From assembly GCF_001664485.1 (NCBI RefSeq), contig NZ_CP013630.1:65001-129000 (forward strand): a stretch of 64,000 bases of DNA. The letters run 5' to 3'. The translations under genes and the position numbers were made by a program. The notes beneath the pieces were generated by a model. It saw only the letters and a list, made by a program, of their open reading frames with translations, was not told the origin of the DNA and made no database searches. The stretch is from Rhizobium sp. N324 (GTDB lineage: Bacteria > Pseudomonadota > Alphaproteobacteria > Rhizobiales > Rhizobiaceae). Positions 27,561-36,343 of this stretch are shown here, one piece after another. The stretch's first letter is position 1, and the number at the start of each line of letters is the position of its first letter.

Positions 27561-28567
27561 ACCGTCCGGCAATCATCCTTGCCATGGAGCCGTCGCGCAC
27601 GGAGCACGTCCTGCCCGATGAGATCCTGCACCGGCTCGATACGATCGGCCGCCTGCTGAATCCCGAGCCGCTGCAGCATTTCGAGGATGAACGCGCCAGC
27701 CGCCTGCTTTCCGAAGCCGAAATCCTGGTCACCGGCTGGGGCGCACCCTATGTCGGGCCTGAGATTGCCGCTGCCGCGCCGCGGCTTCGTCTCATCGTCC
27801 ATGCGGCGGGCACGGTAAAGGGCATCATCGACGACGCCATCTTCGAAGCCGGCATAACAGTCAGCCATGCGGCCGAGGCCAATGCCGTGCCGGTCGCCGA
27901 ATTCACGCTGGCGGCAATCATTTTCGCCGGCAAACGTGCCTTCCGCTTCCGCGATCTCTACATTGCCGACCGCAATCGCGATCGGACCTACCCCATGCAG
28001 CGCGAAGCGATCGGAAATTACGGCCGCACCCTCGGCATTGTCGGCGCCTCGCGCATCGGCCGGCGGGTAATCGAGCTTTTGAAACCCTTCCGCTTCGAGC
28101 TGCTGCTGTTCGACCCCATGCTCGATGCTGCCGAGGCCGCCGGGTTGGGCACGGAGAAGGTCGATCTCGACGAATTGATGCGCCGCGCCGATATCGTTTC
28201 CCTGCACGCGCCGTCGCTGCCGGCGACCCAGCATATGATCGATGCGCGAAGGCTGTCTCTGCTGAAGAACGGCGCGACGCTCATCAACACCGCGCGCGGC
28301 ATTCTTATCGATGAGGCGGCACTGCTTTTGGAGCTGAAGACCGGCCGCATCGACGCCGTTATCGACGTCACCGATCCGGAGATCCCGGAGCCGGGTTCTG
28401 CTTTCTACGATCTGCCGAACGTCTTTCTGACACCGCATATCGCCGGCGCCATCGGCCTGGAACGGGCGCGTCTTGGCGAAATGACGGCGGATGAGATCGA
28501 GCGTTTTGTGAGCGGCCGGCCGCTACTCTACCAGATCCGCCGGCAGGATCTCGAGAACATCGCCTGA
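27557..28567 (+). CDS. D-isomer-specific 2-hydroxyacid dehydrogenase
   Basis: A 336-aa protein. The NAD-binding segment is LGIVGASRIGRRVIELL (about residues 155-171), with the GxGxxG first Gly-x-Gly replaced by GAS. The active-site Arg lies in INTARGILIDEAAL and the His in VFLTPHIAGAIG near 295. The Glu-containing stretch is DVTDPEIPE. The family reduces or oxidises 2-keto/2-hydroxy acids. In this operon it may act on a keto-acid produced from the sugar; the substrate is unknown. The start at 27557 overlaps the upstream stop. Confidence 0.9.
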   Translation: MNRPAIILAMEPSRTEHVLPDEILHRLDTIGRLLNPEPLQHFEDERASRLLSEAEILVTGWGAPYVGPEIAAAAPRLRLIVHAAGTVKGIIDDAIFEAGITVSHAAEANAVPVAEFTLAAIIFAGKRAFRFRDLYIADRNRDRTYPMQREAIGNYGRTLGIVGASRIGRRVIELLKPFRFELLLFDPMLDAAEAAGLGTEKVDLDELMRRADIVSLHAPSLPATQHMIDARRLSLLKNGATLINTARGILIDEAALLLELKTGRIDAVIDVTDPEIPEPGSAFYDLPNVFLTPHIAGAIGLERARLGEMTADEIERFVSGRPLLYQIRRQDLENIA

Positions 28568-28585
28568 CGCGTCCAGCGCTTAGCG

Positions 28586-29863
28586 TCAGCGCGATGTCCT
28601 CAACGAATTGGGCGAGCCGTCATCGGCGAGCTCGGGCATCAGATCCGCGATTTCGACCACCTTGCCGGCGCGCGAACTCGTCAGCGCGGCGATGCCGCAG
28701 AGCACGGACATGGCGCCCGCCCGCGTGCCTGCGCGCTGGCCGAGCCGGTCTTCCATGTCGGGCTTGAAGATCATGTTGCGCATCCGGTCATCGCCGCCGT
28801 AATGGCCGCCGGTGAAATGCGGAACGACGATCCGCTCGACGGCTTCCTTACCATTCGGGAAATTGCGGATGAGCAGGATCGTGTCCTGCTTCGGCTCTTC
28901 CCAAGGCTGGGTCTCATACTGGCGAATTTCGATGCGTCCCTTGGTGCCGTTGAAGGCGAGGTGATGGCCTTCGATCGGCTGGAAGGTGTTCAATGAATAG
29001 GACACATGGACATTGTTGCGGTAGCGCAGGCTGACCACCATCGTATCAGGAATATCGATGTCCTCGCGGAAAACGCAGCCGTCGCGGAAATAGCCGTCGA
29101 TCTTCGAAGGATCCTCGTAGAGCTGATCGAGGAAGGGATCCTTTTCGAGATCGAGATAATAATCGCATTCATGTGCGTGCGGACAGAGCTTGCAGCGCGG
29201 TCCGCGGAACGGGCCCTTGCGGCCGTAATTCTGCAGATCGGCAAACGAGGTGACGGCGTCGGGATCGCTGTCGAGATACCAGTTCAGAAGATCGAAATGG
29301 TGGGTGGCCTTGTGAACGAACAGGCTGCCGGAATTTTCCGTATAGGCATGCCAGCGGCGGAAGTAGTCGGCGCCATGCTTGGTGTTCAAATACCAGTGGA
29401 AGTCGACGGAGGTCACCCGGCCGATCTCGCCGGCATTGAGCAGTTCCTTGATCTTGGCGGCCGTTGGCGCATAGCGATAGTTGAAGGAGACGTCGACGCG
29501 GCGGCCGGTGCGCTTTTCGGCGTCGAGAATCCGGCGAATTTTCTCGACCGACGTGGTCATCGGCTTTTCGGTGATGACGTCGATGCCGGACTCCAGCGCC
29601 CGCACGATAATATCGTCATGCGTCTGGTCGGGGGTGCAGACGATGACCAGATCCGGCTTCTGCTCGGCGAGCATGGAATCGATGTTTTCATAGAGTGGCG
29701 CGTTGCTGCCGATCATGTTGCGGGCGCGCTCGCCGCGCAGCGAATTCTTCTCGACGATGGCTGTGAGGTCGACATGCTCGCGCCAGCCGGCCAGCAAGTC
29801 CTTGCCCCACATGGTGGTGCCGCGGTTCCCGGTGCCGATCAGGGCAAAACGGCGTTTCTCCAT
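28586..29863 (-). CDS. Gfo/Idh/MocA family oxidoreductase (1)
   Basis: A 425-aa protein with an N-terminal Rossmann fold (FALIGTGNRGTTMW), the EKP motif in VITEKPMTTS near residue 100, and an alpha/beta C-domain (VDVSFNYRYAPTAAKI, HHFDLLNWYL). A cysteine-rich insertion near 225 (CKLCPHAHECDYY) could bind a metal, which is unusual for the family. Members oxidise hydroxyls of sugars or inositols with NAD(P). ATG 29863 has GGAGG upstream. It is the last gene of the minus-strand operon 33081-28586. Confidence 0.9.
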   Translation of the reverse strand: MEKRRFALIGTGNRGTTMWGKDLLAGWREHVDLTAIVEKNSLRGERARNMIGSNAPLYENIDSMLAEQKPDLVIVCTPDQTHDDIIVRALESGIDVITEKPMTTSVEKIRRILDAEKRTGRRVDVSFNYRYAPTAAKIKELLNAGEIGRVTSVDFHWYLNTKHGADYFRRWHAYTENSGSLFVHKATHHFDLLNWYLDSDPDAVTSFADLQNYGRKGPFRGPRCKLCPHAHECDYYLDLEKDPFLDQLYEDPSKIDGYFRDGCVFREDIDIPDTMVVSLRYRNNVHVSYSLNTFQPIEGHHLAFNGTKGRIEIRQYETQPWEEPKQDTILLIRNFPNGKEAVERIVVPHFTGGHYGGDDRMRNMIFKPDMEDRLGQRAGTRAGAMSVLCGIAALTSSRAGKVVEIADLMPELADDGSPNSLRTSR

Positions 29864-29904
29864 CGATGATCCTCCTGCATGCGTGATGAAACGAATATTG
29901 AAAC

Positions 29905-30735
29905 TTAGATCTGGCAGCAGCTCCGGAAGCGCTCGACGCAAGTGGCGATCACCTGGTCGGCCGGGCGTTTCCACCAGGTCTCGGCCGAAAAGATCTCCAC
30001 CTCCTGCGCGCCGAAGAAGCCGGCCGCCTCGATCATCCGTCTTATGCCCTTGAGATCGATGACGCCATCGCCCATCATGCCGCGGTCGAGCAGCATGTCT
30101 TTGGTCGGCACCAGCCAGTCGCAGATGTGATGGGCAAAGATACGTTTCATCCGTCCGGCGCGGGCGATCTGGTTGGCAAGATCGGGATCCCACCAAACAT
30201 GGTAGACGTCGATCGCAACGCCGACATCCTCGCCGAGCGGTTCGCACATGTCGAGCGCCTGGCCGAGCGTGTTCACGCAGGACCGGTCGGCGGCATACAT
30301 CGGATGCAGCGGCTCGATCGCGAGCTTGACGCCTGATGCGTGTGCATGCGGCAGCACGGCGGCAATGCCGTCGAACACCATCTGGCGGGCCGCGACGATA
30401 TCCCTGGAGGCGCCCGGCAAGCCGCCGACGACGAGCACCAGGCAATCGGCTGAGAATGCTGCCGCCTCGTCGATCGCCCGCCTGTTGTCGTCGAGGTTCT
30501 TCTGCCAGTCGGCATCGTTTGCGGCCGGAAAGAAGCCGCCGCGGCAAAGGCCGGTCAGCTTAATGCCGTTCGATTTGACGATGCGTACCGCCTCGTCGAG
30601 GCCGGCCTTGGCGACCTGGTCGCGCCATGGCGCGATCGAGGTGATGCCGTGTTTCAGGCAGATATCGACGGCTTCGGCAAAGCCGCATTGCTCGCGGATC
30701 GTCGCCAGATTGATCGAAAGACCTTCGACCTGCAT
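29905..30735 (-). CDS. Sugar phosphate isomerase/epimerase (AP2EC/TIM-barrel family)
   Basis: A 276-aa protein of the xylose-isomerase-like TIM barrel group. Metal ligands are visible in KLAIEPLHPMYA (Glu), VAIDVYHVWWDP (Asp, His), FAHHICDW (His) and QEVEIFSAETWW (Glu). The family includes sugar and inosose isomerases, 3-epimerases and beta-eliminating enzymes acting on keto-sugars. Its place between dehydrogenases argues for work on an oxidised sugar. ATG 30735 has GGGAGGAG upstream. Confidence 0.87.
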   Translation of the reverse strand: MQVEGLSINLATIREQCGFAEAVDICLKHGITSIAPWRDQVAKAGLDEAVRIVKSNGIKLTGLCRGGFFPAANDADWQKNLDDNRRAIDEAAAFSADCLVLVVGGLPGASRDIVAARQMVFDGIAAVLPHAHASGVKLAIEPLHPMYAADRSCVNTLGQALDMCEPLGEDVGVAIDVYHVWWDPDLANQIARAGRMKRIFAHHICDWLVPTKDMLLDRGMMGDGVIDLKGIRRMIEAAGFFGAQEVEIFSAETWWKRPADQVIATCVERFRSCCQI

Positions 30736-30765
30736 GTCATTCTCCTCCCATCGCCATGCCTGAGA

Positions 30766-31929
30766 TCAGTGAACGCCGTGGACGGCCAGCACCTGTTTCA
30801 TGCGCGCCGTTGCGAGTTCCGGATCGGCGAGCACGCGCGCCTTGTCGGCCAGGCGGAAGAGTTCAGCCAGATGCGTGAGCGAGCGCGTGCTCTGCTGGCC
30901 GCCGACCATGGTGAAATGGTCCTGCAGGCCGTTGAGATAGGCGAGGAAGACAACGCCGGTCTTGTAGAAGCGGGTCGGCGCCTTGAAGATGTGACGCGAC
31001 AGCGGCACGGTCGGCTCGAGCAGATCGAAGAATTCATGGTTGCTCTTGCGGCCGAGGGCGTCGAGCGCAGCCGACGCTGCCGGCGCGATCGCATCGAAAA
31101 TGCCGAGCAATGCGTCGGAATGGCCTTCTTCGTCGCCGGCGATCAGTTCGGCATAGTTGAAATCGTCGCCGGTATACATGCGCACGGCCTTCGGCAGCTG
31201 CCGGCGCATGGTCACTTCCTTCTCCTTGGAAAGCAGCGAGATCTTGATACCGTCAACCTTGGCGGAATTGGCTTCGATCACTTCAAGGCAGGTTTCCATC
31301 GCCTTCAGGTGGTCGCCATTGCCCCAATAACCTTCCAGCGCCGGGTCGAACATTTCGCCCAGCCAGTGGATGATGACGGGTTCCTTGACCTGGCGAAGGA
31401 TGCGGTCGTAGACCCTTATATAATCGTCCGGTCCCTTGGCCGTGACGGCAAGCGCCCGGCTCGCCATCAGGATTATGCGGCCGCCGGCCGCCTCCACCGT
31501 TTCGATCTGCTCCTCATAGGCCTTGAGGATGGTGTCGATGGTCACATCCGGTCCAGGCACCAGATGGTCGGTGCCGGCGCCGCAGGCAATCACTGCATCC
31601 TTGCGGCCGGCTGCTTCGGCAAGCGCCCGTCGGAGGAGGTCGCGCGCTTCAGGCCAGCCGAGGCCCATGCCGCGCTGCGCCGTATCCATGGCTTCGGCGA
31701 CACCGAGGCCGAGATCCCAAAGCCGGTGGCGGAAGGCGAGCGTCCGGTCCCAGTCGATCGCCGGCGTCAGCCAGGGGTCGTTGTCGGCGAGTGGGTCGGC
31801 GACGACATGGGCGGCGGCAAAGGCGATGCGCGGGAAGTCCTTGGCGTCGCGCTTCTTCAGTTCGATCGGCGTGCCGGTCAGCGTATAGGGAACGATCTTG
31901 CCGTCGAGGGGGAGATTGATCGTCGTCAC
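30766..31929 (-). CDS. DUF993 family protein (dihydrodipicolinate-synthase-like barrel)
   Basis: A 387-aa protein. It begins TTINLPLDGKIVPYTLTGTP and has RIAFAAAHVVADP, ACGAGTDHL, PVIIHWLGEMFDPALEGYWG, VDGIKISLLSKEKE and GDDFNYAELIAGDEEGHSD, which mark DUF993. The lysine in the GIKIS stretch lies where class I aldolases of the DapA group form a Schiff base. A C-C-cleaving aldolase role on a sugar acid is possible but not established. It starts with GTG at 31929, three bases after the upstream gene's stop codon, so it is coupled to the dehydrogenase gene. Confidence 0.85.
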   Translation of the reverse strand: MTTINLPLDGKIVPYTLTGTPIELKKRDAKDFPRIAFAAAHVVADPLADNDPWLTPAIDWDRTLAFRHRLWDLGLGVAEAMDTAQRGMGLGWPEARDLLRRALAEAAGRKDAVIACGAGTDHLVPGPDVTIDTILKAYEEQIETVEAAGGRIILMASRALAVTAKGPDDYIRVYDRILRQVKEPVIIHWLGEMFDPALEGYWGNGDHLKAMETCLEVIEANSAKVDGIKISLLSKEKEVTMRRQLPKAVRMYTGDDFNYAELIAGDEEGHSDALLGIFDAIAPAASAALDALGRKSNHEFFDLLEPTVPLSRHIFKAPTRFYKTGVVFLAYLNGLQDHFTMVGGQQSTRSLTHLAELFRLADKARVLADPELATARMKQVLAVHGVH

Positions 31930-31932
31930 GGC

Positions 31933-33081
31933 TCAGAACTCCAGTGCGGGAACGTCGAGCCAGCGGCGCTCGGCCCAGGATTTCAGGCCGAGTTCGGCCA
32001 ACTGCACGCCTTTGGCGCCGGCCTCAAGCCCATAGGGCCAGGGCGCATCTTCGACGACATGGCGGATGAACATTTCCCACTGCGCCTTGAAACCGTTGTC
32101 GAAGGCCTGCGTATCCGGAACCTCGTCCCAGGTCTTGTAGAAGTCGATCGTCTGCGGCTGGTCGGGGTTCCAGACCGGCTTCGGCGTGTTGACGCGGTGC
32201 TGGCTCCAGCATTTCGTCAGGCCGGCGACGGCCGAGCCATGGGTGCCGTCGACCTGGAAGGTGACGAGATCGTCGCGGCGCACACGCACCGCCCAGGAAG
32301 AGTTGATCTGCGCGATCGCGCCGCCTTCGAGTTCGAAGGTCGCATAGGCCGCATCGTCGGTATCGCAGTCATAGGGCTTGCCCTGCTCGTCGATGCGCCG
32401 CGGAATATGCGTGGCGCCGAGGCAGGAGACCGCCTTCACCTCGCCGAACAGATTGTCGAGCACGTAGCGCCAGTGGCAGAGCATGTCGAGAATGATGCCG
32501 CCGCCGTCGCCCTTGCGGTAGTTCCAGGAGGGGCGCTGGGCGGGCACGCCCCAGTCGCCTTCGAACACCCAGTAGCCGAATTCGCCGCGCACCGAGAGGA
32601 TCTTGCCGAAGAAGCCGGAATCCTTGAGCAGCGCCAGCTTGCGCAGGCCGGGCAGGAAGAGCTTGTCCTGCACGACGCCGTGCTTGAGGCCGGAGCGGCG
32701 CGCCTTGCGGGCAAGGTCGATCGCCACCTGCAGATCGTCGGAAATCGGCTTTTCGCAATAGACGTGCTTGCCGGCGTCGAGCGCTTTCGACAGCAGCTCG
32801 GCGCGCATCAGCGTCGTGCCGGCGTCGAAGAAAATCGTGTCGTCGGGATTGGCGAGAGCGGCATCGAGATCGGTCGACCAGCGCTGGATGTTATGCTTCT
32901 TCGCCAGCTCTTCCATCTTGGCGCCGTTGCGGCCGACGATGATCGGGTCGATCTCCAGTTTTTCGCCCGACTTCAGCGTAATGCCGCCCTGGTCGCGGAA
33001 GGCGAGGATCGACCGCACCAGATGCTGATTATAGCCCATGCGGCCGGTAACGCCGTGCAAGATGATCCCCAAGCGTGCCAT
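31933..33081 (-). CDS. Gfo/Idh/MocA family oxidoreductase (2)
   Basis: A 382-aa protein with a Rossmann segment (RLGIILHGVTGRMGYNQHLVRSI), the EKP motif in VYCEKPISDD, and the C-domain (KHGVVQDKLFLPGLRKL, GGIILDMLCHWRYVLDNLFGE). GVTGRMG is reminiscent of dihydrodipicolinate reductase-type nucleotide loops. It is the first gene of the operon (33081 to 28586). ATG 33081 has GGGAGG upstream. A TetR-type palindrome lies 62 bp upstream of the start, 24 nt after a TTGACA on the same strand. Confidence 0.9.
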   Translation of the reverse strand: MARLGIILHGVTGRMGYNQHLVRSILAFRDQGGITLKSGEKLEIDPIIVGRNGAKMEELAKKHNIQRWSTDLDAALANPDDTIFFDAGTTLMRAELLSKALDAGKHVYCEKPISDDLQVAIDLARKARRSGLKHGVVQDKLFLPGLRKLALLKDSGFFGKILSVRGEFGYWVFEGDWGVPAQRPSWNYRKGDGGGIILDMLCHWRYVLDNLFGEVKAVSCLGATHIPRRIDEQGKPYDCDTDDAAYATFELEGGAIAQINSSWAVRVRRDDLVTFQVDGTHGSAVAGLTKCWSQHRVNTPKPVWNPDQPQTIDFYKTWDEVPDTQAFDNGFKAQWEMFIRHVVEDAPWPYGLEAGAKGVQLAELGLKSWAERRWLDVPALEF

Positions 33082-33142
33082 TTTTTCCTCCCTGGAATCT
33101 TTTACGGCGGGAGCGGGCATTCGGCCCGGCCCTCCCAAGCCG

Positions 33143-33158
33143 GTAACTAAACAGTTAC
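33143..33158. promoter_or_regulatory. TetR-type operator box 1 (GTAACTAAACAGTTAC)
   Basis: A perfect 16-bp palindrome with a 4-nt centre lies 61 bp upstream of ATG 33081. On the minus strand a TTGACA (33188-33183) is followed by exactly 24 nt and then this box. It would cover the start of transcription. The same arrangement is seen at 34016-34031. Confidence 0.7.
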
Positions 33159-33182
33159 TTGATGGCAGAAGAGCGGCGAGGC

Positions 33183-33188
33183 TGTCAA
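33183..33188 (-). promoter_or_regulatory. Putative -35 element of the dehydrogenase operon
   Basis: TTGACA on the minus strand. A -10 sequence about 17-18 nt downstream (CATCAA or overlapping) is weak. The fixed spacing to the palindrome supports the assignment. Confidence 0.5.
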
Positions 33189-33211
33189 TAGTCAAATCCT
33201 GATTTCGGAAT

Positions 33212-33889
33212 TCAGTGTTTGATCGAGGCGAGCGTCACGTGGACGATATGTCTTTCCCAGGCATTGAGATGGTTCGGCTCGATCAGGTCGCGGCCGAAGA
33301 TCGTCGAAAGCGTGTACTGGTTGGACAGGTAGAAATAGCCGAGCGAGGCGATTGTCAGATAGACATGCAGCGGATCAGCGGTCTCGACGAAGACGCCCTG
33401 CTTCTTTCCCCGCTCGAGCACATCCGAAAGCTCGCCGATCAGATGCGAATGCAATTCCTTGAGCCGAACAGACTGGCGCAGCCACCGGGCCCGATGCAGG
33501 TTTTCCGTGCCGAGCAGGCTGAGGAATTCCGGGTGCTGGAGAAAATAGCGCCAGGTGAAGAGCGCCAGTTCCCCGATGCCTTCCTCCGGGCTGCGGTCAC
33601 CGATATGCAGCGCGCGCTCGGCGGTGCGGATGCCGACATAGGCTTCTTCGAGCACGCGGAGATAGAGCTGCTCCTTGTCGCCGAAATAATGGTAGAGCAT
33701 GCGCTTGTTGGTGCCGGCGCGCTCGGCGATGGCGTCGACGCGGGCTCCGCCCATGCCGTTTTCGGCAAACTCCCGCGTGGCCGCCTCAAGGATCGCGGCG
33801 CGCGTCCGCTCCGGATCGCGCTGGGCCGTGCGTTCCTGAGAAGGACGCCGGGATTTTTTCTTCTCTCCGTTTTCGCCGCTGTCGTTCAT
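33212..33889 (-). CDS. TetR/AcrR-family transcriptional regulator
   Basis: A 225-aa protein. The N-terminal HTH domain (RTRAAILEAATREFAENGMGGARVDAIAERAGTNKRMLYHYFGDKEQLYLRVLEEAY, about residues 29-85) is clear. The C-terminal ligand-binding region ends HVTLASIKH and has a TetR_C-like helix set. It lies between a minus-strand catabolic operon and the divergent plus-strand ABC operon. The palindromes upstream of both make it the probable regulator of those genes and of uxaC; that is inferred from box similarity. ATG 33889 has GGAGGGG upstream. Confidence 0.92.
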   Translation of the reverse strand: MNDSGENGEKKKSRRPSQERTAQRDPERTRAAILEAATREFAENGMGGARVDAIAERAGTNKRMLYHYFGDKEQLYLRVLEEAYVGIRTAERALHIGDRSPEEGIGELALFTWRYFLQHPEFLSLLGTENLHRARWLRQSVRLKELHSHLIGELSDVLERGKKQGVFVETADPLHVYLTIASLGYFYLSNQYTLSTIFGRDLIEPNHLNAWERHIVHVTLASIKH

Positions 33890-33985
33890 CGTTCCCCTCC
33901 CTCTCGCATGTTGCGCTCATAAGCCTTCGGTGCGAAATTGTAAAAACCGAATTTAAAAGGGCGGCCGCCAAGAACCGACACCCGC

Positions 33986-34015
33986 TTGACACGCTTGCCG
34001 CTTTGCTCGTAGCTT
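33986..34015 (+). promoter_or_regulatory. Putative promoter of the ABC-transporter operon
   Basis: TTGACA at 33986-33991 and TAGCTT at 34010-34015 are separated by 18 nt. The palindromic box begins at the next base, so a bound repressor would cover the -10/+1 region. Confidence 0.55.
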
Positions 34016-34031
34016 GTAACCAATTAGTTAT
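34016..34031. promoter_or_regulatory. TetR-type operator box 2 (GTAACCAATTAGTTAT)
   Basis: An imperfect 16-bp palindrome matches box 1 at most positions (GTAAC-Y...AGTTA-Y). It lies 59 bp upstream of ATG 34091 and 24 nt downstream of TTGACA. It sits between the divergent TetR gene and the transporter operon. A further GTAACTGGT half-site occurs about 10 bp downstream. Confidence 0.7.
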
Positions 34032-34090
34032 TTATGCAAGAGTAACTGGTCGGAAGCGTGTGGAGGCGCTTCCCTTTGGAGGAGGAAAAA

Positions 34091-35377
34091 ATGAGCCTAC
34101 GTGTAAGCAGACGTAATTTCGTTGCGGGAGGGGCCACTCTCCTTTCGCTCTCGGCGCTGGGAACCAGCGCTTTTGCACAGGAACAGCGCTTGCGCCTCCT
34201 GTGGTGGGGCTCGCAGCCGCGCGCCGACCGCACCAACAAGGTGTCCCAGCTCTATCAGACGAAGAATGCCGGTACCTCGATCACCGGCGAATTCCTCGGT
34301 TGGGGCGATTACTGGCCGCGCCTTGCGACCCAGGTCGCCGGCCGCAATGCGCCTGACGTCATCCAGATGGACTACCGCTATATCGTTCAGTACGCGCGTC
34401 GCGGCGCGCTTGCGCCGCTTGAATCCTACATGCCGGCGAAGCTCAACCTCGACGATTTCGACAAGGCGCAGATCGATGGCGGCAGCGTCGACGGTCATCT
34501 CTATGGCGTCAGCCTCGGCGCGAATTCGGCCGCGACGGTTCTGAATACCACCGCCTTCAAGGAGGCAGGCGTCGATCTGCCGACGCAGGCGACCACCTGG
34601 GACGAGTTCGCCCGCATGGGCGCCGAGATCACCAAGGCCGGCAAGCGTAAGGGCATGTTCGGCCTCGCTGACGGCAGCGGCGGCGAACCTCTGTTCGAAA
34701 ACTGGCTGCGTCAGCGCGGCAAGGCGCTCTATACCGCCGACGGCAAAATCGGCTTCGGCGTGGACGACGCATCGGAATGGTACGATATGTGGGCCAAGTT
34801 CCGTGAAGCCGGCGCCTGCGTTCCCGCCGATATCCAGGCTCTCGACAAGAACGATATCGAAACGAACACAGTGTCGCTCGGCAAATCTGCGGCCGGTTTT
34901 GCCCATTCCAATCAGTTCGTTGCCTATCAGGCCATGAACAAGGACAAGCTGGCGCTGACCAACTATATGCGTATCAAGGCGGATTCGAAGGGCGGCCACT
35001 ATCGCAAGCCTTCGATGTTCTTCTCTGTTTCGGCCCAGTCGAAAGCGATCGACCTGGCCGTGGACTACATCAACTTCTTCGTCAAGAATCCCGAGGCAGT
35101 GTTGCTCCTGGATGTCGAGCGCGGCATTCCGGAATCGGCCGCCATGCGCGAGGTCGTCGCGGCGAAGCTCGATGAGAACGGTAAGGTCGCATTGGCCTAT
35201 GTCAGCGGTCTCGGCGATCTCGCCGGCAAATTGCCGCCGCCGCCGCCGGCCGGCGCCGGTGAAGGCGAGCTGATGCTGCGAAACATCGCCGAACAGGTCG
35301 GTTTCGGACAGCTGTCTCCTGCCGACGGCGGCAAACAGCTGGTCACCGAAATCACGCAGATTCTCGCACGAGGCTGA
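34091..35377 (+). CDS. Sugar ABC transporter substrate-binding protein (CUT1)
   Basis: A 428-aa protein with a twin-arginine-like signal (SRRNFVAGGATLLSLSALGTSAFA). The solute-binding body has LRLLWWGSQPRADRTNKV, YWPRLATQVAGRNAPDVIQMD, FENWLRQRGKALY and the C-terminal poly-proline bend PPPPPAGAGEGELMLRN. It is a clear paralogue of the protein at 23218-24504, with the same length. ATG 34091 follows GGAGGAAAAA. It heads an operon with two permeases, a dehydrogenase and an ATPase gene. Confidence 0.95.
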   Translation: MSLRVSRRNFVAGGATLLSLSALGTSAFAQEQRLRLLWWGSQPRADRTNKVSQLYQTKNAGTSITGEFLGWGDYWPRLATQVAGRNAPDVIQMDYRYIVQYARRGALAPLESYMPAKLNLDDFDKAQIDGGSVDGHLYGVSLGANSAATVLNTTAFKEAGVDLPTQATTWDEFARMGAEITKAGKRKGMFGLADGSGGEPLFENWLRQRGKALYTADGKIGFGVDDASEWYDMWAKFREAGACVPADIQALDKNDIETNTVSLGKSAAGFAHSNQFVAYQAMNKDKLALTNYMRIKADSKGGHYRKPSMFFSVSAQSKAIDLAVDYINFFVKNPEAVLLLDVERGIPESAAMREVVAAKLDENGKVALAYVSGLGDLAGKLPPPPPAGAGEGELMLRNIAEQVGFGQLSPADGGKQLVTEITQILARG

Positions 35378-35383
35378 TCCCGT

Positions 35384-36343
35384 ATGAGCAATGCGATGCG
35401 CACGCCCGCAGGGGCCATAAATGTGGAAAGATATCAGGGGGCCGTGGCCGAAGGACGCTTCCGGCGTCTCTGGAATACCAATGCTCCCGGCTATCTCTTC
35501 CTCCTGCCATGGCTTATCGGCTTTTTCGGGCTGACGCTCGGGCCGGCCCTGATTTCGCTCTACCTCTCCTTCACCGACTTCGACATGCTGCAGTCGCCGC
35601 GGTGGGTGGGAATGGCGAATTACGTGCGCATCGCCACGGCGGATCCGAAATTCTCGGCCGCCATGCACGTCACCCTGACTTATGTTGTCTTCTCGGTGCC
35701 GTTCAAACTGACCTTCGCTTTGCTGGTCGCCATGGCGCTGAACCGCGGCCTGCGCGGACTGACCTTTTATCGCGCCATCTTCTACCTCCCTTCCTTGCTG
35801 GGCGGCAGCGTGGCGATCGCCGTGCTCTGGCGCCAGCTTTTCGCCAGCGATGGTCTCGTCAATGCCGCGCTCTCGCAATTCGGCATCGAAGGTCCGAGCT
35901 GGATCTCGCATCCGAACTATTCGATCTACACGCTGGTGGCTCTGTCGGTCTGGCAGTTCGGCTCGCCGATGATTATTTTCCTCGCCGGCCTGCGCCAGAT
36001 TCCCCAGGATATGTACGAGGCCGCAAGCCTCGATGGCGCCTCGAAATTCCGCCAATTCTACAAGATCACCCTGCCGCTTCTGACGCCGGTGATCTTCTTC
36101 AACGCCGTCGTCCAGACCATTGATGCCTTCAAGGCTTTCACACCCGCCTTCATCATCTCCGGCGGCACGGGCGGTCCGATCAACTCGACGCTGTTTTATA
36201 CGCTCTACCTTTATCAGGAAGCCTTCGGCAATTTCCGCATGGGCTATGCCTCGGCGCTCGCCTGGATCCTGGTGCTGATCATCGCCGTCTTCACCGCTTT
36301 CTCCTTCCTGACCTCGCGTTATTGGGTGCATTACGATGACTGA
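35384..36343 (+). CDS. Sugar ABC transporter permease (MalF-type)
   Basis: A 319-aa protein with six predicted membrane helices (first PGYLFLLPWLIGFFGLTLGPALISLYL) and the EAA loop EAASLDGASKFRQFYKITLPLL near residue 222 that contacts the ATPase. It is the first of two permeases forming the CUT1 channel. ATG 35384 lies six bases after the binding-protein stop, and the gene overlaps the second permease by eight bases. Confidence 0.95.
   Translation: MSNAMRTPAGAINVERYQGAVAEGRFRRLWNTNAPGYLFLLPWLIGFFGLTLGPALISLYLSFTDFDMLQSPRWVGMANYVRIATADPKFSAAMHVTLTYVVFSVPFKLTFALLVAMALNRGLRGLTFYRAIFYLPSLLGGSVAIAVLWRQLFASDGLVNAALSQFGIEGPSWISHPNYSIYTLVALSVWQFGSPMIIFLAGLRQIPQDMYEAASLDGASKFRQFYKITLPLLTPVIFFNAVVQTIDAFKAFTPAFIISGGTGGPINSTLFYTLYLYQEAFGNFRMGYASALAWILVLIIAVFTAFSFLTSRYWVHYDD

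Noticed and set aside
29864..30547. Longer minus-strand frame for the Gfo/Idh/MocA protein at 28586
   Set aside because: The extra part is a shadow of the AP2EC isomerase gene; the family N-terminus begins at 29863.
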